From Acridotheres tristis (taxonomy: Eukaryota; Chordata; Aves; Passeriformes; Sturnidae): a stretch of DNA of 64,000 bases. The position numbers and the translations under genes are program-made. A model generated the notes under the pieces. The model was not told where the DNA came from and made no database searches. It worked only from the letters and a program-made list of their open reading frames with translations. This document shows positions 43,857 through 56,672 of this stretch, in pieces. The stretch covers positions 12,752,747 through 12,816,746 of the forward strand of contig CM072902.1 in assembly GCA_037013685.1 (NCBI GenBank). The letters are read 5' to 3'. Position 1 is the stretch's first letter. Each line of letters opens with the position of its first letter.

Positions 43857-46800
43857 TTAGTGTTCTCTTTGTTCAGGGCTGGCTGTTTGAGCCATTCTCG
43901 TGCACTCCTGCCATTCCCAGCCTTATCTCCACATGCTGAGCTCCTGTCTCTTGAGCTGCCCTTGGCCATGGGCAGGAGCTGGAGGAGTTCAGGGGGCAGG
44001 GCTGGGGTCCTGCAGGGGATGCTCCCCGTGCTCACCTGTCCAGGCACGTTCTCGTTCTCTGCTTTCCCTGGGAATGTTGTCCGTGGGTGTTGGAGGAGCT
44101 GCCCCAGCCCTTGCAGGGAGCCAGTCCTTGGCTGCTGCTGAGCCCTGACTCAGGTGCTCCTCTTGGGCTCTGTCATTTGCTATTTAGCTCCAGTGAGTTT
44201 CTGCTGCATCAAGCTGAAACAAAATGATTTCCATCCCTGCAGTTAGTTGCTGGCTCGAGTTGGATGAATTGAAGTGACTTTTGGGGGAGAGGCATTGAGG
44301 GGGAAAAAAAGAGACTCCCCAGGAGGTGATAAAGGGAATGTGACCAGTGCTGATCTGGAACCCTCGCCAAGAGGAAGCAGTGAACACAATGAGAGTTCCA
44401 GTTGTATTGATGATCTGGTTTTATCTTGGGGCTGTTTTATGGTGGTTGGGGTATATCATGACCTTAATATCTGCATCCAGGAACAAGCTGTTGCCTCTGG
44501 CTCTCACTGACAGCTGGTTTTCCTTTGATACATCCCAGAATCTTCCTGCTGATTCCTGCAATCTGTCAAAGGAGCCCAGCAGTTCGTTGCCCTCTCAAGA
44601 CTTCACTCTGTTCACTGTGGCTTCCAGAGTCCTCCATTCTCTTGAAGTACAAGCACAGCCTCAAAAAAAAAAAAAAAAATTAAAAAAGAATCCTTAAAAT
44701 GTGCTGTTGAAATAGCTGATGATAACCCAGGGGAGCTGCTGCTCTTGGTTGTGTGCAGCAGTGGTTCTTGAGATAATATTAATGATCTACATGGGCCTGG
44801 CAAATCAAACACGGGAAACCTGGCCCAGAAATCTCGTGGTTTCTGATGTGCAGACATCTGCCCCTCGCCCCTAAGGCAGCCCCATCTCCACAAGAAGCCT
44901 CTCAGCCTTTTCCAAAGGGCAAACAGTGCCTTTTATTAAAAAGTGTCCAGTCACACACTCATTTCGGGTACAGCTTCTTTCCCTTTCTCTCTTGCTCGTG
45001 AGTTTCTCTAAGAAAAGCCCTGTCTTTGATAGGCTGTGATTAGTAAAGGTAAAGCCCACCAGCTTTTGAAGAATTTCCTAATGATTAGAAAAGTGTGTCT
45101 GTCTCTCTACTCAGTCACTTTTGGGGGGAAAAAAAAATTACAGAAGCAGCTGCAGGAGGATGAGAGTGGTTCTGTACAGCAGTGGAGCTCCCTGAGCCAC
45201 ATCCCATATATGTTTTTTAGGTTTTTAGTTTTTTTCTCCTGCAGAGCTGCAGGGGCTCCCATCCCCTGCCCTGGCTGTGGTGGTGCCAGGGGCTGTGGCA
45301 GGGCAGGCAGTGACCCCTGGAGACCCGTGTGGGTGTGATCCTGGCCCTGGGCTCAGCAGGAGCATTGCTGATGATCCACTGCAGGCTCAGGGGCTTCTGA
45401 TCTGTGCCTGAATGCACCAGCTGCCTCAGGGCACCGGGATTTGTGCTTTTGCTGGATCAACTCAAAGCATGAAAGAGCCCAGTTTGGAGCCGTGGTACAG
45501 ATCAGTGCCAGCATTTACTGGATTAGGACTCAATTCTGTGATAAAAGCTCTCCGTTCTGTCTGCTCCAGCCCCTAGACCGTCTCTGTGACATTGCTACAC
45601 ACTCGTGCATGCAGAGCAGCACAAGGTGTGCTGGTTCTGACACAAAATCAAGACTGGCTGTGTTAACAGGCCATGAAACGACCATGAAGAAATGTGGGGG
45701 TTGTGATGAGCAGAGTAAAGAACCGCAGCAGGTGCCCAAGGGCTGTGCAGGAAACTCGTGGCCATCATTGCTGAGTTACCTGAGCCCTCCTTGGTGAGAG
45801 TTTGGGCACTCAGCTGTGCCAAAAAGCCACCCCTGGTTGGTGCTGCTCCTACCTCAGAGGAGGCAGGAATGGATGGGGACACACGTGGGTTTACTGCAGA
45901 GCCAGCACACCCCTGCACGGAGCTCTCAGGGCTCTGCTAAAACCTCCACCCTTAAATCGGTGTAAATCACACTGATTCGGTGACAAACGACAGAGCTGCG
46001 TCCTGGGCTGAGCCCCCAGGTAATCACTGCTCTCCTTGGCTGCTCGGACAGCCTGGCTTAGGTGCATTTGGAACAATTACCGAGTGAAAGGCTCCTCTCT
46101 TTCTCACTGCTTTAAGGACATTTGCCCCTAACTCTTTCCAGCAGCTGATCTCAGCAAAATCATTTCCCTAAGGGAAGAAGGAAACACGACCCTTGCAGCT
46201 CCATGGCTGATGGCAGAACTGTGTTCACAGCAGCTGCTGAAGGGGGAGTGGGGATGGGATTAAAACCACAAAGGGACTGCATGGGAAGATTACTTCAGCA
46301 AGTCACTTGGGGTCTAAATAATAATCCTAATAAGCACTGCAAACTGTAAGTATTTTCCTCAGCACTGCCGTTGCTCTGCCGGCTGGGGGAATGTCACAAA
46401 TAGGCAGCTTAGAGATTTTTTTGGTAATAATAGAAACTGGATGTGGTAGGGAAATATAATCTCAAAGCATTTACTTATCTAAAAAGTGTCTCTGGTCCTA
46501 TAAAATAGATCCATGAGCTTGTATTTAGCATGTGCAGCTGACTCTGTGCTCTGGATTCACCCTGGTAGGGTTTTTGTTTACACAACATCATCTCTGTCTC
46601 CTCTGCCTCTCTCAGCAGGCATGTGTTGGTGTGAGGAAAATGATTCCAGCTCCCTTTGTGACAGCCAAGCAGACAGCCTGGTCTCCAGTGCCTCCCCATG
46701 TGATGAATTCATAAATGAGTGTTCCCCAGATTCTCAGCCCCCAGCAAAGACTTTGCAGGGGTTTTACCTGGATGTGATTATGCATCGACTTCTTTCATCC

Positions 46801-48159
46801 CTTGCAGAGTCCCTGCCATGGATCTGTCACTCGTACCCATTACTTTGTTGGAGTTTTAAATTAGAAAAGAGCTTTGCTGCTCCTTCACCCTTCAAGGAGA
46901 TGGAGAACTGCAAACTCAGACTGTGCCCATGTCAGCTGAGGTCAAGCATCTCAAGTGCTTGGGATGAGGAGAACAGAGGCTTTAAAGCACTGCTGCAAGC
47001 ACCTCTCAGGCACTCTGACACTTTGGTCTTCTCTGGAGTGCCCTTGCATTTCTTGTGACCCCAGATTTTTTTTGCTGATTCCATGAGTGAAAGGTAAAGG
47101 GCAGTGAAAAGGGGACAAATCATATTGGCCTTGTCCCCTGCCTCAAATTACATGTGATAATAAAATGGGCAAACCTGCTGGTTGGTGGGTACATGGTGAG
47201 TTCTGAGAAGGAGAATTTCTGTGCCATCCTGGGACAGTGTTTATCAGGAGGGGGTCTCCGTCCTTCCTGACAGGAATGGGGTTTTCTATTCTGAGATGCC
47301 AGGCTCAGGTGTTGCAAAAAGGAAAAAGGATTCATGTTCTTGACAACATTTATTCTTCTGCTTTCAGTTTTCCCTCTTCCTCATTTCTTGATAACTGTGA
47401 GGATTCACTGCCACTGGCTCTGGGAGCTGAGGCTCAAAAATCCCTAAATATCAGCCCTGCTATACTTTGTGTAAAATGGTGGGATTTGGCAACATCCAGA
47501 GGAATTCTTGGGGCTGTGGGTTGGGGAGTTGCAGCCGTGGAAAGGGCTTTTAACCCTTTAAGGGCAGCAGAAATAAGATGCACAGCTCCATGGGCGTCTG
47601 CCATGGCAGGAAGAAAGAGCCAAGTTTATTCAGAAACACACTTGGTTTTATAGCAGGACTGCAACTGCCAGAGCAGAGAAAAGGTGATTGGTTCAGAGAG
47701 AAGACACCCCATGGCCAGGGCCTGGGCACACACCACAACAGGGCTTCTGTCTTGGTATTAATTCCTTTTTATTGTGACCAAATGATCACCCTGGGAGAAA
47801 TTCTCCCTGGCCTTGAGCTGGAGCAGCTCATGGGCTGGGAACAGAGCTGAGAAGATCCAGCCTGGAATATTTCTCAGGCTGTGATTTTCTTATTTTCTCA
47901 ATGTGTGTCCCACAGGGAGTGAAGAAAGGAGGGTGTGAGCTGAACTGGATTTTGCTGCGTGGTTTTACCTTCTCCTGCCTCAGCCCATCTGGTCCCCTGC
48001 CTCGCTGCTGCTCTGATAATTTGAGTTCAGTATCAGTGGTTTTGCCACCCCAGTGGCCATGGTGCCATTGCAGGAGCTCGCTGAAGTTCTGGGGCAGCTG
48101 CAGGGGTGGCTGCTGCCCTGGGCACTGATGGGACAGCGCCTGGCTCTGTTCCTCTGGAA
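43857..48159. other. Intronic stretch, no gene seen
   Basis: About 4.3 kb of intron with an A run at about 44662-44678. The longest frame is 181 codons (46513-47058, +), Cys/Ser-rich with no domain or family resemblance that I recognise. It is not called as a gene. Confidence 0.5.
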
Positions 48160-48385
48160 AAGCAGCAGCAGTTGAGGTAAATGCAGCAGCAGCAGTTGAG
48201 GTAAATGCAGCAGCAGCAGTTGAGGTAAATGCAGCAGCAGCAGTTGAGGTAAATGCAGCAGCAGCAGTTGAGGTAAATGCAGCAGCAGCAGTTGAGGTAA
48301 ATGCAGCAGCAGCAGTTGAGGTAAATGCAGCAGCAGCAGTTGAGGTAAATGCAGCAGCAGCAGTTGAGGTAAATGCAGCAGCAGC
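48160..48385. repeat. Tandem repeat, 24-bp CAG-rich unit, 9 near-perfect copies
   Basis: GCAGCAGCAGTTGAGGTAAA repeats nine times with exact 24-base spacing and almost no divergence. Each unit contains GAG|GTAAAT, which resembles a splice donor in the direction of transcription. The lack of divergence suggests recent expansion. Confidence 0.96.
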
Positions 48386-50769
48386 TCAGTGACAGGAGTT
48401 TGCAGTGTTCATCTTTGCTGGAGGCAGGATGTTATTAGCAGGTTGTAAATCCAGATTGGGTTTCCTCACAGCTTGGAAGGCAAATCCAGGTTTTCTGTGT
48501 TGTGTAGTTCCATCCTGGTTTTATTGATAGATTATTTTTTTTTTAATCTCCCCCCTTGCCTTTCCTAATCCCTTAACTAGTGCTATTAAAATTCAGGGCT
48601 GGAGAAAGCAGTTTAGCCATAGATCTGTGAGGAGGCTTTGAATAGGGTTATCCAAACTTCACCAAAACACCTCTTTTTGCTTTTCCTTTAAAACTCCATC
48701 CTGGGATACCTGACTCCTCATCAAGAGGACTGGTAATGTTAACACAGAGTTAATCACAGATATCAGCCCAAAAACCGAAGAACCCTGTCCCTGGAACATC
48801 CCAAAATACATTGGATTTCTTTTTTGGGAAAAAAAAAAATAAAAAAAAATCTAAAATACAGCTGGCAGCATCCACCTCGTGCCTTGCAGCTGAGCTCTTC
48901 AAGGGATGTGAAGCACCTATTGCTATTGAAAGAGAAGACAGCTGATTCTCCAGGGGTCTCAGGGAATTTCAGTTATGTAAGAAACACTCCAGAAGATCAG
49001 CCCTTGAGTTATTTTAGATCCCAGGACTCCTCGCTGGCAATGGGGAGAATTTGTACAATTTTGATGGGCATGAAAGTGACCAAAATATGCAGATTTAGGG
49101 AAGCTGAGTTTAGTCCAATTTGCCAGACCGAGGAGGTTTCAGAAATACTGAAATCTGCCTCAGCTGCTCCCTGTATTCAAGAAGCTTAAGCATTCTGGTT
49201 TGGAGATTTTTAAAGGATTTTATTACTGGATTTTCAAAGTGAAATATTTCCATTTGTTTTGTTTTGACATGTTATTTTTTTCTGAAGTCATTTCAAATAG
49301 ACCAACATTGTTGTCTATTGGAAGTGAAGGGGAAATTGTAAGGAGCAAAGAGCAAGAGCTGCATACCTAGAGTTTAGCTGTTCTGACATTTTAAAGGCTG
49401 TTTTCTCTTTTTCTACAAAAGTGGTTTCCTGAAGGCCTTTTCTGGATGTAGCATGAGAGAGAAATGCCTGGAGGAGAGAGGATGTTCTGAGCAGCAAAGT
49501 CTTTGCTTTTACTTTTACTTTTACTGATGATTCTTGCATGGATGGACCTTTGGAGTAGCTTCTGAGTTGGGGACCAAATGCTGTTAGCAGCAATTTATTA
49601 CCTAATCCATTTGGTACCTCAGTTCTGCAGTTGAGAGAGGGCTGTCTTTTCCTGCCCTCTCTGCCTTTTCCTGTGTGCCTTGTAAATGACAATTTCTGCA
49701 GGAAAAAGAGGTGGCCACAGAGAGCACTGGTGGCCATCTGCTTGCTGGAGTGGGCTGGGTCAGACAGGGATCCAGCAGGAGGCTGGGGCTGGTACCTGAT
49801 CCCCAAATTCCCTAGGCTGGATCCCTCAATCACACTTACTCTGTGTGTTTTTGCAAATTAAAGGATCGTATTTGAAAGGCTGACCCAGCTAAGCAGGTCA
49901 TCTTCAGTTCCACTCCTGCCTTCTCAGCTTTTCACGAGTAATGTTTTGCAGGCAGATGTTTGTCCTGTTCCTTCAGAGCTGCAGTGAGATCCAGCAACTC
50001 ATTTCGTACAGAAAGATGAAAGGAAAAATACTCACTTCATAAAACAAATCTTGCTTAATTGCGGTGGTCAGTCTCTTGCCTGAGTTTTATGGGTTCCTGC
50101 AGCTGCCTTTAATCTCCCGATTTACTCTGGGAACAAAGGAGGAGAGGAGTGAACAGAAATGATGGCAGGAAGAAGTTGAAATTTTTCTGGCAGAACTCAT
50201 GAAGTTTTGAGACTTATTGTAACGTGCAGTCCAGCAGGAGAGCTGCCCTGGCTCTCAGGAGAGTCACTCAAGGAATTCCTTACAACGTGACCTTTACAGC
50301 CAGAAAAGTCAAGGGTTTCTAAGGGAGGGTTAGCAAAGAGCACACCGAGAACCAGCGAGGCTCCGGAGAGGACTGACCAAAAGGGGTCAGCATTTGTTAA
50401 GCTGAAACTCCAGCCTGACAGATGCCGGGAGCCCAGGATTTACTGTGCAGCTGGAGCATCCTCCGGGGAGAGCGGGGACAGCCCCGCACAGGAGCCCACC
50501 CTGCTCACAGCGGGCTGGAATTGTGTTTGGAATTCTTGTCTGGGATGGAGATGAGCTGGGAGCAGTGCCCTGCCCTGGCCAGGCTGGGACACAAGGGGAC
50601 AGCACGGAGGGGATGCAGGGCTGGGCATCCTGGCAGGACACAGGACGGTGTGGGCAGCTGCTCCAGGCACTCGGCTCAGTGCCTACAGGAGTTCAGGGCT
50701 GATTTGGCTGTTCAGAGCAGTTCTGGGTGCCCACGCTGCTGTGTGACCTTGGGGGTGCAGTGTCACCCC
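48386..50769. other. Intronic stretch, no gene seen
   Basis: About 2.4 kb of intron with an A-rich run at 48830-48849 and three TTTTAC copies near 49503-49525. A 172-codon minus-strand frame (49315-49833) has no recognisable content. Confidence 0.5.
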
Positions 50770-51640
50770 AGGTGAGAGTCCCTCAACCTGCTGCTGTGCC
50801 CTCCAGGTGAGAGTCCCTCAACCTGCTGCTGTTCCCCCAGGTGAGAGGTACCTGCTGCTTTTCCCTCCCCCAGGTGAGAGGTACCTGCTGCTTCCCCCAG
50901 GTGAGAGGTACCTGCTGCTTTTCCCTCCCCCAGGTCAGAGGTACCTGATGTTCCCCCAGGTCAGAGGTACCTGCTGCTTTTCCCTCCCCCAGGTCAGAGG
51001 TACCTGATGTTCCCCCAGGTGAGAGGTACCTGCTGCTTCCCCCAGGTGAGAGGTACCTGCTGTCCCCCCCAGGTGAGAGGTACCTGCTGTCCCCCCCAGG
51101 TGAGAGGTACCTGCTGTTCCCCCCAGGTGAGAGGTACCTGCTGTCCCCCCCAGGTCAGAGGTACCTGCTGCTGTTCCCCCAGGTGAGAGGTACCTGCTGC
51201 TTTTCCCTCCCCCAGGTCAGAGGTACCTGCTGTTCCCCCCAGGTCAGAGGTACCTGCTGCTGTTCCCCCAGGTCAGAGGTACCTGCTGTCCCCCCCAGGT
51301 CAGAGGTACCTGCTGCTGTTCCCCCAGGTGAGAGGTACCTGCTGCTTTGCTCCCCCCCAGGTGAGAGGTACCTGCTGCTTTGCTCCCCCCCAGGTGAGAG
51401 GTACCTGCTGCTGTTCCCCCAGGTCAGAGGTACCTGCTGCTTTGCTCTCCCCCAGGTCAGAGGTACCTGCTGCTCCCCCCAGGTCAGAGGTACCTGCTGC
51501 TCCCCCCCAGGTGAGAGGTACCTGCTGCTTTGCTCCCCCCCAGGTGAGAGGTACCTGCTGCTCCCCCCCAGGTGAGAGGTACCTGCTGTCCCCCCCAGGT
51601 CAGAGGTACCTGCTGTCCCCCCCAGGTGAGAGGCACCTGC
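50770..51640. repeat. Minisatellite with CCCCCAGGTGAGAGGTACCT core, about 28-30 copies
   Basis: Units of about 24-35 bases share AGGTGAGAGGTACCTGCTG or AGGTCAGAGGTACCTG and a pyrimidine spacer of variable length (TGTTCCCCCC, TTTGCTCCCCCC, TTTTCCCTCCCC). Each unit joins a pyrimidine tract and CAG directly to GTGAG or GTCAG. Roughly 18 units have the GTGAG form. Frames on both strands (for example QQVPLTWGE repeats on the minus strand at 51155-51820) are array artefacts. Confidence 0.96.
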
Positions 51641-52671
51641 TGCTGCTGAGCCCCCCAGCCTTCCTGTGCAGCTCCTTGTCCCTGGCACAGCACACCCAGA
51701 CACAGCAGCTCCACTGGGATCTGTGTTCTGAGCATGAATTCCTCTGGAATGAGAGGGGTGATGCTCTCCAGCTTTGGCACAATCAGCAAAATCCTGCATG
51801 GGGAGAGCTGCTGGGAGCACTCAGCACTCTGCCCTCTCTGCAGGTAGCAGAGCCCTTCCATGGCCCTGGCACTTCTGCAAGATTAAAATTTAAATTTAAA
51901 TAGGAAGCTATAATTTGAGCTCCTTAAATCACAAGTCCCATCTCCAGCTCTGGCTGTGGCTGATTCAATTGCCTTTTGGTTGCTGTCTTTAATAGCTGCA
52001 CAGTATTATATCTAAATACTGCTGACGTTTCTTGTAATTTGGGGATAGGGAAATGGAAAAATTAGATTTTCATCTGCAGTTGATCAGAATGCATTAATTA
52101 GAAGCATCACTCCTAGGTTTGACATGTTAGGGAGATGAGGTGCTAAATGGAAATCTTTGTATATAACTGAAAGCTTCAAGTTGAAAATGAAATATTTGCT
52201 TGGAAATTGCACATTTGCCGTGTGATTGTGTGAGTAAATAAATGCTTTTACTTGGTCTCGACAGAAATTAAGTAATAATTCCTAGGTAAGCTGCTGGAGA
52301 CTCTCTGTAATGTCTTTGAGGTGCTGCTTGCTCTGCATGCCAGCAGACCCTTTTAATTCTCTGTTTGAGAGATTTAAAGAGAGACGGTTATTCCGAGACA
52401 AAGCTGAGGCAGAGATTTCCTGTGCTATGAATTAATAACCTCAGAGGTTGAAATAAGAAAATCTCCCAATGTTGTGGCTGCCATGTGTTCAGGGAGCCTG
52501 GAAGCCCCAGAGGGGAGGGAGTCCTTTCCCAGGGAGGGCAGGAGCTGAGCCCTGCTGCTCTGAGCTGCTCTCCAGGCTGGGCTTGGCTCCCTGTGCCCAG
52601 CCAGGCTGGGCTTCTGTCAGCAGCTCAGAACGGGATCACCCTCAAATCAACGAGCTGCTGCCCTTGGCTGT
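51641..52671. other. Intronic stretch, no gene seen
   Basis: About 1 kb of intron, AT-rich from about 51880 to 52280. No gene or mobile element was recognised. Confidence 0.5.
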
Positions 52672-53908
52672 GTGCACATTTTAGTTTTGTGCACATTCAT
52701 TTTTGTGCACATTTTAGTTTTGTGCACATTTTAGTTTTGTGCACATTCATTTTTGTGCACATTCATTTTTGTGCACATTTTAGTTTTGTGCACATTTAGT
52801 TTTGTGCACATTTATTTTTGTGCACATTAATTTTTGTGCACATTTATTTTTGTGCACATTCATTTTTGTGCACATTTACTTTTGTGCACATTCATTTTTG
52901 TGCACATTCATTTTTGTGCACATTTACTTTTGTGCACATTCATTTTTGTGCACATTTTAGTTTTGTGCACATTCATTTTTGTGCACATTCACTTTTGTGC
53001 ACATTCATTTTTGTGCACATTCATTTTTGTGCACATTTACTTTTGTGCACATTCATTTTTGTGCACATTTACTTTTGTATACATTCATTTTTGTGCACAT
53101 TCATTTTTGTGCACATTCATTTTTGTGAACATTCACTTTTGTGCACATTCACTTTTGTGCACATTTTAGTTTTTTGCACATTCATTTTTGTGCACATTTA
53201 CTTTTGTGCACTTTTATTTTTGTGCACATTCATTTTTGTGCACATTTACTTTTGTGCACATTTGAGTTTTGTGCACATTTACTTTTGTATACATTCATTT
53301 TTGTGCACATTCATTTTTGTGCACATTCATTTTTGTGAACATTCACTTTTGTGCACATTCACTTTTGTGCACATTTTAGTTTTTTGCACATTCATTTTTG
53401 TGCACATTTACTTTTGTGCACTTTTATTTTTGTGCACATTCATTTTTGTGCACATTTACTTTTGTGCACATTTGAGTTTTGTGCACATTTACTTTTGTAT
53501 ACATTCATTTTTGTGCACATTCATTTTTGTGCACATTTTCTTTTGTGCACATTTGAGTTTTGTGCACATTCACTTTTGTGCACATTCACTTTTGTGCACA
53601 TTGATTTTTGTGCACATTCATTTTTGTGCACATTTACTTTTGTGCACATTTACTTTTGTATACATTCATTTTTGTGCACGTTCATTTTTGTGCACATTTA
53701 CTTTTGTGCACATTCACTATGGTGCACATTCATTTTTGTGCACATTCATTTTTGTGCACATTCATTTTTGTGCACATTTACTTTTGTATACATTCATTTT
53801 TGTGCACATTTATTTTTGTGCACATTTACTTTTGTGCACATTTACTTTTGTGCACATTCACTATGGTGCACATTCATTTCTGTGCACATTTATTTTTGTG
53901 CACATTTA
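52672..53908. repeat. Tandem repeat, 16-bp unit, about 75-77 copies, with higher-order duplication
   Basis: The unit TTTTGTGCACATTCAT has variants ending TTAC, TTAG or TTAT and occasional 17-18-base forms, and continues for 1.24 kb. GTGCAC is palindromic. A block beginning near 53141 is repeated 210 bases later near 53351, with the same rare variants (TTTTTTGCACATT, GCACTTTTATT, TTGAGTTTTG, TTTTGTATACATT) in the same order. The 363-codon open frame at 52818-53909 arises because no phase of the unit encodes a stop; its Cys/His/Phe-rich protein is not considered real. Confidence 0.96.
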
Positions 53909-56647
53909 GTGTCACTCCCAGAAAGTTGTTTAGGATAACATTGGAGGTGAAGATTTTGGCTGGAAATCCCAGCTGGCAGCTTTTGGCTGGTGGGTGCCTG
54001 CAGGTCGTGGAGCTCTGTGTGAGGACAACCATCTCCTTGTGGAAAAGCAGAAATGACAAAGAACTCCCAGCTGCACTGGGGAACCCCACACCACTTTCAC
54101 CTCTTTGTCCTCTCCATTTATTGGCACCCTACCCACCAACCTGAAGTAAACACAGTCAATTTATAAATAAAATACTGTGAGGTTAGGTGGGTAAATCAAG
54201 GAGACTGTCAGGTCATTTGGCCTCCAGGTCCTCGGGCTTGGGGTTTATTGAGGTAATATAACTTAAATTTTTATGTACAAACTTTGGCACTATTGATTTT
54301 TAAAAAAAATATTTAATCACAAGCATCCAACAAGGTCAACAAATCTTTGGTAAGTAATTAAGTAGACTTTTCCTTGCTAGCACTCAGACACCAAGTAAAT
54401 AAAAATTGGAGTGAAAACATTTGTAGCATCTGTGTACAGATTGCATTTGGAAATGTGTGGGCTCAGTTCTTTGTGACTTAATTCTGATTCATCCATTGAC
54501 CTTGTTATGTAAAACTCAGTGCCCTTTTTAGAGGGAGAGTTGCAAATTGTGCTTCTGCATATTTATTTCGGAAGTTCAATCTTCTGGGTGTTCATACCCT
54601 AATTCCAGTCCTAAGTGCAATCAAAACATTGATTTTTCTCACTAAACATAACCTACTTTACCCTGGGATGGATTTTTTTTTTTTTTAAATGGGCTTTATA
54701 TAATGGCATATGTGAAAACCACTCAACTTAATGCCCCATCCTGTAGTTAATTAACAAAATGGCATTGTAGCCATGGTCTGGTCCTCTGGCAGTGGATCTG
54801 ACCACTAACCTTGGCCATCCAATGTCCATCCTAATTAACAGGAGCCCAGGTATTGACTGTGTCAGGCTCCGTGGTGGAAAGAGCAATTTGCAGCTGCTGA
54901 CAGAGTTGGAATTCTCTTGAAAATCCAAACAAGGGAACCTCATTTGGAGTGTTTTGTCATTTCAGAGCCTGGCTCAAAGAGCAGCTGAACAAAGTATAAA
55001 TTACGAGTTTTTACTTCTCTCCAGTTGCTAAATTGCAGTAGTGCCCTAAAATACACCCAAACATCTCCTAAAATCCAGATTGCCATATAAATACTGCTGG
55101 ATTTACACAGCTTCAGGACTGGCAGGAGTGTTTTATAAATACTGAAACGTTTATTTATTGTTCATTTATTTGAACTCTGATATACTGGAAAACTTAATGG
55201 GACTTAAAGCTTTAATTGAATTCCTTCAGGAATGGATTTGATTCTTCCTTTGCCTTTCTGGTTTTGCTTGTGAGTAATTCAGCTGAAAGCACCAGAGATT
55301 CATCAGGCTACTTTTACAAGAGCAAGACAGGATTCTTTAAAGCTCCATGGCGTTTCATGTTACAAATGAGAAAATCAATCATTTATGCTTTTATACTGAG
55401 AAGGAAAAAAAAACAACCAAAACCAACCCTTTTCTTTTTCAATACCTTAAATTAATTGTGTTTTGTTGAAAAACTGCAAGAAGACAGGTACTCTCAGTCA
55501 TTCCTGTAGACAGCTTTTGAGTGTTTTGTTGCTGAGAATACAAAAAAACCAGTTTCTTTGAGAAACTTAGGTGCCAAGTCCTCATAAACGTCAGGAAGGT
55601 ACCAGTGTCTTGCCAGATGATGATTGCTGCTCAGTAACTAACATTCTGTGCTGCATAAATATTTGAGGGAACGGTGATTTTAGGTTTAGCCCGTGTGCTG
55701 TGGTGGAGGCAGTGATGGTAACTGGAGTCTGGCAGCTCTTCCCCTTCTTCCTCTGAGGATGAGGCCAGAATATTCACAGGAACTGCTCAGTGGCATCTTC
55801 CTCCCCACATCCTCATCATCCTTCTGTCCCTCACTGGATTCAGGAGAGGAAGGCTGCCTGACTCTTCATCCTCCCCATTCATTCCTTTGTGATACAGCTG
55901 AGCATCAGCAGTTCAACGTTCTGCACCCAAACAACACCTTTGCTGGGAATTCTTTGTACAAGTGCTCTTTAATTAGCAAGTGCTCTGTAATTAACCTTCC
56001 TCACGCTTGTTGCTGATGTTATTAGCATCACTAGATAAATACAGTTAACTTTTCCACAGGGCATAGCAACCGAGAGTGGCAGAAATCTGCATCCTGTGAG
56101 AACATTTCTGGGTTACAAAAGTCTTGTCTTAACCAACAGCTGTATTCTCTCCGTGCTGGAGATTTCAAACAGAAATTTCCTTGGGAATCTGTAGGAAAGA
56201 GGAAATTGTCAGGCAGAGGAGCAGCAGCCTGTCCACTGATACCTAGAACATCATCTGGAATAAAAATGGGTTATTAAAAAGCCTCCAGTGGAGCATTCCT
56301 CTGTGCAATGGTGAGGCACAGTTTTGTCTTGATACAGACAAACATTCCTGGGTCTTCTGTGTTGGAACAAGCTTCTCTTTGGGAAAAAAAATATATATAT
56401 ATTGCCTGAATAGAGAAAAGAGCCTTGAGTGCAGGTTTTCCTACAGGTTCAGTTTGACTCCTAACTCCAGCCTGCTGTTGGCAGAACATATAAACGCCCT
56501 GTCCAAAAAAAACAAAGTGATGTCCCATAGGTCTGCATTCACGATTTACTGCTGGATTAGAAATACATCTAATACTTGCCTCAAAAGTGATCTGCTGAGA
56601 TTGCCGTGCCTGAGCTGCATTCAGAGTCCTGAATGAGGCTGGTAAAC
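53909..56647. other. Intronic stretch before the second exon, no gene seen
   Basis: About 2.7 kb of AT-rich intron with short runs, including TATATA at about 56391-56401. A minus-strand frame (56274-56777) is open across the exon as a shadow only. Confidence 0.55.
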
Positions 56648-56672
56648 CTTTCCCAATTGCTGTTTCCTCCAG
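56648..56672 (+). other. Splice acceptor of intron 2
   Basis: A pyrimidine-rich tract (CCTTTCCC, then TGTTTCCTCC) leads directly to AG at 56671-56672. Phase agrees with the donor at 5270. No unambiguous branch point was picked out. Confidence 0.85.

Noticed and set aside
46513..47058. 181-codon + strand frame, Cys/Ser-rich
   Set aside because: No family resemblance, no promoter or splice signals that stand out; length is within chance for this composition.
51155..51820. 221-codon minus-strand frame with VPLTWG repeats
   Set aside because: Complement of the 50.8 kb minisatellite; parallel frames are also open on the other strand.
52818..53909. 363-codon Cys/His/Phe-rich open frame
   Set aside because: It is a translation of the 16-bp tandem array; none of the unit's phases has a stop. 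No family match, no splice or promoter support.
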